Positions 20,942-26,948 of a stretch of 26,948 bases of DNA are shown here, in pieces. The notes beneath the pieces are model-generated. The model was not told where the DNA came from, made no database searches, and was given only the letters and a program-made list of their open reading frames with translations. The DNA comes from Bacteroidales bacterium (GTDB lineage: Bacteria > Bacteroidota > Bacteroidia > Bacteroidales > Bacteroidaceae). The position numbers and the translations under genes are program-made. Every line of letters begins with the position of its first letter. Within the stretch, counting starts at the first letter, position 1. The stretch lies in assembly GCA_004552155.1 (NCBI GenBank), contig SFPF01000042.1, forward strand, positions 1-26,948. The letters run 5' to 3'.

Positions 20942-23784
20942 GGTTTTTGAGAACGGCGAAGTACATATACCTATATTTAATAATGTGTCTGCCATTTGTC
21001 GCTGCGGCGCAAACGGCAGAGGAAGCGGAGACGGCGATCGGCGGTTTCTTTCAGTCGTATGCCGTGGCAGGCTACGCGCCGCACGGCAGCATGAAGGCCG
21101 ACAGCGTCCGCATCGACGGCGAAGCGAGGCGCATAGACATCTACTGCAACGAACCTTTCTCTTCGCAGCCGTTTACGCCAGAGAGATTGGAGGCTGTATA
21201 CAAAGGCATCGCCTCCCGCCTGCCCGAGCCGTTTGCCAAGCATTCTCTTCAACTTTATTCGCACAAGGGCGTGCCGATGGAGGTATTCGTGCCCAATATG
21301 TTGCGGAAGCGCGGGCGCGACGAGGCGCGGCGTTACGGCGATAAAGATTTCAGGGATAATCCTTGGGTAGAAAACATTTCGCGTCCCTATAAGATTTCTG
21401 CCGGACTGCAAGGCCGTCATCTTTTCATTTGGCCCAGTCACGGGCGTTACTTCAAAGACGGTGAATGGCGTTGGCAGCGGCCGCGCCTTTACTGCACACG
21501 CGAGGATTTGCTGAGCCGTTCTATTGTTATCCCCTATCTATTTCCGATGCTCGAGAATGCGGGAGCCGTTATCGGCTGCCCTGTGGAGCGCGATTTCCAA
21601 AGCGCGGAGGTCATCGTGGACAACGACGGCGGCAACCGCCGGGGCGTTTATGCCGAGACCAACGGCGGCGCAGCGGCGTGGCACTCCTTTCCCGACAGCG
21701 TGGGCTTCGGTTTCAGCAGCGGCCTGCTCACCGATAGCACGCGCCTTTTTGGCGGAGGCACGGTGCGCTATGCCGAGGCAGCAAACCATCTAAGCAACGA
21801 GGCGACGGCCATGTGGATACCCCGTTTCGGCAAGACGGGACGCTATGCCGTTTATGTCAGTTATCTGAGTCTTGCCAATAGCATTCCCGATGCGCTTTAT
21901 ACGGTCTGTCACAAAGGGGGCCGCACGCAGTTTCGCGTCAATCAGCGCATGGGCGGCGGCACGTGGGTGTATCTCGGCACGTTTGAGTTTGACGAAGGCC
22001 TTAATCAGAACAATTGCGTAATCCTCTCCTCTTACAGCGAGCATAAGGGCACGGTGACTGCCGACGCGGTGCGCTTTGGCGGCGGCATGGGTCAGGCCGA
22101 CCGCGAGGGACTTGGCACAAGCGGCGTGGCGCGTGCCTTTGAGGCGGCACGCTATTACACGCAATGGGCTGGTCTTGCCGATACGCTTTTCAACACAGAG
22201 CAGGGCGCGAGCGACTACCGCGACGATCTGCGCACGCGCTCGCACTACCTCAACACGCTCACGGGCGGCAGCACGTTCCTCCCCGATACCCTCGGACGCG
22301 GTGTGCCGTTTGAACTTTCGCTGGCCCTGCACACCGATGCCGGCATCCCGGCATCAGGCGCGACGGCAACGTTTACGGCTCTTTGGGCATCTGCACTGCC
22401 AAGCACGCGGCTGTGGATAGCGTATATAAATCCGGCCTGTCGCGTTATGCTTCCTACGATTTGGCAGATGCCTTGCTTTCCGGTATGGTGCGCGATTTAG
22501 CGCCTTTCGTCAAAGGCACATGGACGCGCCGAGAACTTTGGGACCGCAACTATGCCGAGACGCGTATGCCCGGCGTGCCGTCGGCTATCCTCGAAATGCT
22601 TTCGCATCAGAACTTCACCCGCCCCGGTTGTCCAGCCCTTGCCGCCACACGGCTTTTCTGCCTTGCTCGACGCAGACGGACAGAGCGTGACGCTTTCTTG
22701 GAGCGCAACCGTGGATTCTTTAGAGGAAACGGCGAAGCCTGATACATATATTATATATACGCGGCTCGGGAATGGCGATTTCGACAACGGTCAAATCGTC
22801 CGCGCCACCAATCGCCCGCACGTGCAGTTGCCTATCCGCGAGGGCGTGGTTTACAGTTTCCGCGTCGCTGCCGCCAATGCCGGCGGCGTGAGTTTCCCCT
22901 CAGAAACGCTATGCGTGTATAAGGCTCCAAAAGAAAAGGCACGCGTGCTGATTGTCAACGGCTTCGACCGCCTTAGCGGCCCCGCGCGAATAGAGACAAC
23001 CGATAGCATTGGTTTTGTCTTGGAAGAAGAAATCGGTGTGCCGTACATCGCCGCCGCCCCTTACTGCGGCCGTCAAACTAACTTCGCGCCGCTATCTGCT
23101 GCCTCGGAGGGCGCAGATGCGCCCGGCTATTCCACGGGCGAACTGGAAGGAGAAACGATTGCCGGCAATACGTTTGACTTCGCTTTCGAACACGGCACGG
23201 CGATGCTCGCCTTGGAAGGCACATCGTTCTGCTCGTGCAGTCGCGCGGCGGTTGAGGACGGCGGCATCAATCTGAAAGACTACCGCGCCATCGACTTTAT
23301 CGGCGGTCTGCAACGCCTCGCACCCCAGGACTTCCGCCGCTTCAAACTTTTCACGCCCCACCTCGTCAAAGCCTTTTCCGACTACATGGCGGCCGGCGGG
23401 CGCATGTTGGCAAGCGGCGCGTTCCTCGGCACAGACCTCGCTACGCCTGCCGAAATGGATTTCGCAAAGAACGTACTGCACTACATGCCGCAAGGGCGCA
23501 CAGCCGCCGATTCGCTCGAAACGGTACGCGGACTGAATATGGAATTTGATATCTATCGCATTCCGAACGCGGCGCACTATGCGGCGCAACGCCCAGACGT
23601 GCTTATGCCGCACGGCGAAGGTGCTTTCTCCGCCTTTTCCTATGCCGACGACCGCAGTGCCGGCACGGCTTTCCGCACAGAGCGCAACGCCGCCGTCGTC
23701 ATGGGCTTTCCCTTCGAATGCATCAAGGATGCCGAACGCCGCCGCTTGGCCATGCGTGCTATCCTCCGCTTTTTGCTGGAATAG
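20938..23784 (+). pseudogene. Exported amidase_3-like protein with golvesin-like insert and Fn3 domain, broken by duplication and deletion
   Basis: A Bacteroidetes family often annotated as xanthan lyase or golvesin-domain protein. In order: a signal peptide (YLYLIMCLPFVAAAQ), an amidase_3-like core with IWPSHGRYF and CTREDLLSR, and a golvesin-type insert (GRYAVYVSYLSLANS, QRMGGGTWVYLGTFEFDEGL). The amidase core then returns (LALHTDAGI, LEMLSHQNF), followed by an Fn3 domain from ~22630. The frame breaks twice. At 22340-22355 CCGGCATC is tandemly duplicated; deleting one copy joins HTDAGI to RRDGNVYGSLGICT. Near 22615 the frame shifts back where roughly 30-40 residues between HQNF and VVQPLPPHGF seem missing. 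Coupled to the GH20 gene by ATGA. The role would be cell-wall or glycan cleavage; it is probably inactive as written. Confidence 0.8.
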
Positions 23785-23851
23785 GGCGTTGCCAAAACTC
23801 CCCTGCCTTCTCAATAAAATAAAAACAATCTACTCCATACCCTTTACCATT

Positions 23852-24166
23852 ATGTATACCATTCAACTCAACGAAAAAGGCACGAGAACAATCGAGATTT
23901 CTGAGGAAAACCTCCAAACCATCGAGAAGTACCTGCTTTTTCGCGACCTCGTGGATTCCACGGGCTACGTGACGGAAGCCGTCTTGGACAAACTGCGCCT
24001 GAATATCCGCTCGCTCATCGCCCACCAGACGGAAAACTCGAAAGACTTGCTCGATCTTTGCATCGACGTGATTTACCACGACAGCATGAAAGCCTTTGGT
24101 TTGAAAAATCTCATCCTGCTCTATCTCGATTGGAAACAAAATCAGGCGGCCGAACCCACGGAATGA
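23852..24166 (+). CDS. Small conserved protein of unknown function
   Basis: A 104-residue protein: MYTIQLNEKGTRTIEISEEN at the start, then helices (DLVDSTGYVTEAVLDKLRLN; DLLDLCIDVIYHDSMKAFGL) and an end WKQNQAAEPTE. It is cytoplasmic with no signal peptide. No family is recognised with certainty. Its stop overlaps the ygiQ start as ATGA, so the two are translationally coupled and probably functionally linked. The ATG at 23852 is chosen over an upstream open frame that overlaps the amidase-like gene and is out of its frame. Confidence 0.75.
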   Translation: MYTIQLNEKGTRTIEISEENLQTIEKYLLFRDLVDSTGYVTEAVLDKLRLNIRSLIAHQTENSKDLLDLCIDVIYHDSMKAFGLKNLILLYLDWKQNQAAEPTE

Positions 24167-26006
24167 AGAAACTGCAACTTACTGACTGGCTGCCTACCAC
24201 GCGCAAGGAGATGGACTTGCGCGGCTGGGACTGCGCCGACGTTATCATCTTCTCAGGCGATGCTTACGTAGACCACCCTTCGTTTGGCACGGCGGTCATT
24301 GGCCGCGTCATTGAAGCCGAGGGCTTGCGCGTGTGCATCGTGCCGCAGCCCGACTGGCACGGCGACTTCCGCGACTTTAAGAAACTCGGGCGGCCGCGCC
24401 TCTTTTTCTGCATCTCGCCGGGCGTGATGGACTCGATGGTCAATAAGTACACCGCCAACCGCCGCCTGCGCTCCGAAGACGCTTACAGCCCCGACGGCCC
24501 AAAATCTTAAAGCAACTCTTTCCCGACGTGCCCGTAGTGCTCGGCGGCATCGAGGCATCGCTGCGCCGCGTGACCCACTACGACTATTGGCAGGAGCGAC
24601 TGCGGCCGAGCATTCTTTGCGACAGCGGGGCGGACCTTATTATATATGGTATGGGTGAACTGCCCGTGCAAAGGCTTTGCCGGGAGATTGAAGACCGCGT
24701 GCTGCACGGCCGCCTCGACGCCTTTTGCAGCGCGGCGGACTTCCAAACGCTACTGCGGCGCAAGCCCGTGCTGCAAACCGTGACGCTGTGCAATAAAGAA
24801 GATATACCCGGCGGCATTTCGGAAGATGACATTCAGTTGGCTTCGCATGAGACCTGCCTGAAAGACCGCCGCGCCTACGCCGCCAATTTCCGCCACATCG
24901 AAGAAGAGAGCAACAAACTCCACCCGCAACGCATCATTCAGCAAGTAGGCAACAAGTTCTTGGTCGTCGCCCCGCCGTTTCCCCCGATGACGACGGAGCA
25001 AATCGACCGCTCTTTCGACTTGCCCTACACCCGCCTGCCCCACCCCAAATATAAGGGCAAGCGCATCCCTGCCTACGAGATGATAAAGTTTTCCGTGTGC
25101 CTGCATCGCGGCTGCTTCGGTGGCTGCGCCTTCTGCACCATTTCTGCGCATCAGGGCAAATTCATCATGAGCCGCTCCCGCGAGAGCGTGCTTCGCGAGG
25201 TAAAGGAAATTACGGAGATGCCAGATTTCAAGGGTTACCTGAGCGACCTCGGCGGCCCGTCGGCCAATATGTACGGCATGAGCGGGCGCGACCGCACACT
25301 CTGCGAGCGGTGCAAGCGTCCCTCCTGTATTCACCCGAAGATTTGCCCCAACCTCAATACCGACCACCGCCCGCTCACCGCGCTCTACCGCGCCGTAGAC
25401 GCGCTGCCGGGCATCAAAAAGAGTTTCATCGGCAGCGGCGTACGCTACGACCTGCTGCTGCATCGCAGCGGCGACGAGGCAATCGACCGCGCGGCCGAAG
25501 AATACACGCGCGAACTGATAACACGCCACGTGAGCGGCCGGCTGAAAGTGGCGCCCGAGCATACCTCCGACCGCGTGCTGCACCTCATGCGCAAGCCCCC
25601 GTTCAAACTCTTCGGCGACTTCAAGCGCATCTTCGACCGCATCAACCGCGAGGCGGGCCTGCGCCAGCAAATCATTCCCTACTTTATCTCTTCCCACCCC
25701 GGCTGCCTCGAAGAAGATATGGCAGAACTGGCGGCGCTGACTAAGGACATGGACTTCCAGTTGGAGCAGGTGCAGGACTTTACGCCCACGCCTATGACCG
25801 TGAGCACGGAAGCATGGTACAGCGGCTACCACCCTTACACCCTCGACCCCGTATTCTCTGCGAAGACGCCCGCCGAAAAATTGCGCCAGCGCATGTTCTT
25901 CTTTTGGTACAAACCCGAAGAGCGCGGCAAAATCACCGCCGCCCTGCGCCGCCTCGGCCGCGAGGACTTGCTCGACAGACTCTACGGGAAGAAGAAAAGA
26001 AAATAG
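24163..26006 (+). pseudogene. ygiQ: YgiQ-family radical SAM protein, frame broken by a short deletion
   Basis: A YgiQ-type radical SAM protein of unknown reaction. The N-terminal part (LPTTRKEMDLRGWDCADVII ... RRLRSEDAYSPDG) ends in a stop at 24508-24510. The rest resumes one frame over at PKILKQLFPDVPVVLGGIEA (24498 on) and runs to 26006. The radical SAM cluster motif CX3CX2C is CFGGCAFC near 25112-25135, and the YgiQ-specific C-terminal part (DFQLEQVQDFTPTPMTVSTE) is intact. In the family the segment between SPDG and KIL is about 14 residues, of the kind GKRPDRATIVYT; here it is missing, implying loss of roughly 40 bases (3n+1). The start ATGA overlaps the upstream stop. It could be an assembly error. 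Confidence 0.85.
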
Positions 26007-26066
26007 AGGCGTACGCCCGCCCAATACACCGAACAGCAATAACGCAAAACGCCCCTACTGACGAAC

Positions 26067-26106
26067 AACGCCGCCGGCTATACAGGAACGTATAGCCGGC
26101 GGCGTT
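26067..26106. terminator. 17-bp hairpin terminator between ygiQ and yebC
   Basis: AACGCCGCCGGCTATAC (26067-26083) is the exact complement of 26090-26106, around loop AGGAAC, and is followed by TTAT. It sits between converging genes, so it likely ends transcripts from both. Confidence 0.8.
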
Positions 26107-26128
26107 TTATGCTTTGGGAGAAAAGGAT

Positions 26129-26776
26129 TTATTCGGGCTTCATGTTGGTGTAGACGGTCTGCACGTCGTCGAACTCTTCGAGACGCTCAACCATCTTGTC
26201 GATACTCTCGCGTTCTTCGGGCGTTACGTCTTTGAGGTCGTTGGGGATATAGGTGAACTCAGCGCCAACCACTTCGAAGCCGTTTTCTTCGAGGTGCTTC
26301 TGAATGAGGTTGAAACTTTTGGGGTCGCCGTAGATGGTGATGCTGCCTTCTTCCTCGTCTTCGTCGTATTCGTCCTCAACGCCGAAGTCAATCAGTTCAA
26401 GAATCATCTCGTCCATGTCGAGTCCGTCCTTTTTCTTGAAGGAGAACACGCACTTGTGGTCGAAGAGGTAAGCGAGCGAACCCATGGTGCCGAGGTTGCC
26501 GTTGAACTTGTTGAACACGGAACGCACGTCACCCACGGTGCGCGTGGGGTTGTCGGTGAGCGTGTCTACGAAAATGGCGATGCCGTGCGGGCCGTAGCCT
26601 TCGTAAGTCATAGACTTATAGTCGCTCTGGTCTTTACCCATTGCGTTCTTAATGGCGCGCTCGATGTTGTCCTTCGGCATGTTTTCGCGCTTTGCGTTGG
26701 CAATGATAGCGCGGAGCGCGGGGTTGTTTTCGGGTTCGGGGCCGCCGGCCTTAACGGCTATGGCAATTTGCTTGCC
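26129..26776 (-). pseudogene. YebC/PmpR-family protein lacking its N-terminus
   Basis: The YebC family (DUF28; translation or transcription regulators) is clear from 26680 down: MPKDNIERAIKNAMGKDQSD, YEGYGPHGIAIFVDTLTDNP, NKFNGNLGTMGSLAYLFDHK. Conserved sequence continues upstream of that Met to 26776 (GKQIAIAVKAGGPEPENNPA, then LRAIIANAKREN). It stops abruptly where the GTARACGA octamer tract begins at 26780. The expected ~25-40 N-terminal residues (the GRAFEYRK...R.GK type) are absent up to the window edge. The open frame continues through the repeat without a Met. The first available start would be 26680, giving 183 residues without the first domain. It is either a truncation or an insertion whose other side lies beyond the window. 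Confidence 0.8.
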
Positions 26777-26779
26777 GAA

Positions 26780-26828
26780 GTAAACGAGTAGAAAAGTAGA
26801 CGAGTAAACGAGTAGACGAGTAGACGAG
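26780..26828. repeat. Octanucleotide tandem repeat GTARACGA, six units
   Basis: Units in order are GTAAACGA, GTAGAAAA, GTAGACGA, GTAAACGA, GTAGACGA, GTAGACGA, then G. The same unit builds the inverted element at 3936-4054. The remaining 120 bases to the window edge hold no gene, but contain a short palindrome around CGAGTTTACTCG (about 26889-26900). Confidence 0.85.
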
Positions 26829-26948
26829 GAAATTTTCGTGCAAACGAGAGCAGAGCCGAACGATTGCGTTAAGCCAAATGAGCAAAATCGAGTTTACTCG
26901 AATTTTGCCATGGCGAGCAATCGCACTTTTAAGAACTTGTTCGGGCTA

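Noticed and set aside
23206..23225. TTGGAAGGCACATCG, resembling the hairpin module, inside the amidase/golvesin gene
   Set aside because: Only one half-hairpin matches and it is in the reading frame of a conserved domain. A chance match is most likely.
24750..26039. 429-codon open frame on the minus strand
   Set aside because: It is antisense to ygiQ, has low-complexity His/Ala/Val-rich translation and no recognisable domain. It is a GC-driven shadow.

Overview
The window reads as a chromosomal segment of a Bacteroidales bacterium (Prevotellaceae-like, moderately GC-rich). Four signs support this. Promoters have the Bacteroidetes form TTTG-N20-TAnnTTTG. Most starts lack a Shine-Dalgarno sequence. 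Gene order matches the phylum: DUF177-rpmF-fabH-era-der, maf-kdsC-DUF2520, sigma-54 regulator-lptE-TPR-secG. Many products are lipoproteins or envelope proteins. No rRNA, tRNA, CRISPR array, transposase or prophage gene was seen.

Layout. 1-1.4 kb: the tail of a SPOR protein, then an AT-richer two-gene module (duplicated DUF3791 + DUF3990 ADP-ribosyltransferase-like) that looks like a toxin-antitoxin cassette. 1.4-6.8 kb: FHA protein, then the housekeeping run DUF177, rpmF, fabH, era, der and a lipoprotein. 6.8-11.2 kb (minus strand): lipoprotein, Sua5/YciO-type protein, Maf, KdsC, DUF2520 dehydrogenase-like protein, nitroreductase and a BatD-like protein. 11.2-15 kb: glutamine-dependent NAD synthetase (nadE) flanked on both sides by a structured repeat family. 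15-18.3 kb: sigma-54 activator, LptE-like lipoprotein, TPR protein, SecG. 18.4-26 kb: a conserved hypothetical, a GH20 hexosaminidase coupled to an amidase/golvesin-domain protein, a small conserved protein coupled to a YgiQ radical SAM protein. 26.1-26.9 kb: a YebC gene that has lost its 5' end within the window.

Two features stand out. First, intergenic DNA holds repeat families built from hairpins that nearly all have three-base loops. One is a ~96-bp three-hairpin module present six times around nadE, with compensatory base changes in its stems. Another is a hairpin array between lptE and the TPR gene. A separate octamer repeat (GTARACGA) occurs at three or more places, one of them fused to the broken 5' end of yebC. 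Second, five protein genes between 15 kb and the right end are disrupted: a 2-nt loss in the sigma-54 regulator, a perfect 13-bp tandem duplication in the TPR gene, an 8-bp tandem duplication plus an internal deletion in the amidase/golvesin gene, a ~40-nt loss in ygiQ, and the yebC truncation. Genes left of 13.6 kb look intact. Either this genome has a slippage/decay signature or the assembly is faulty in this half.
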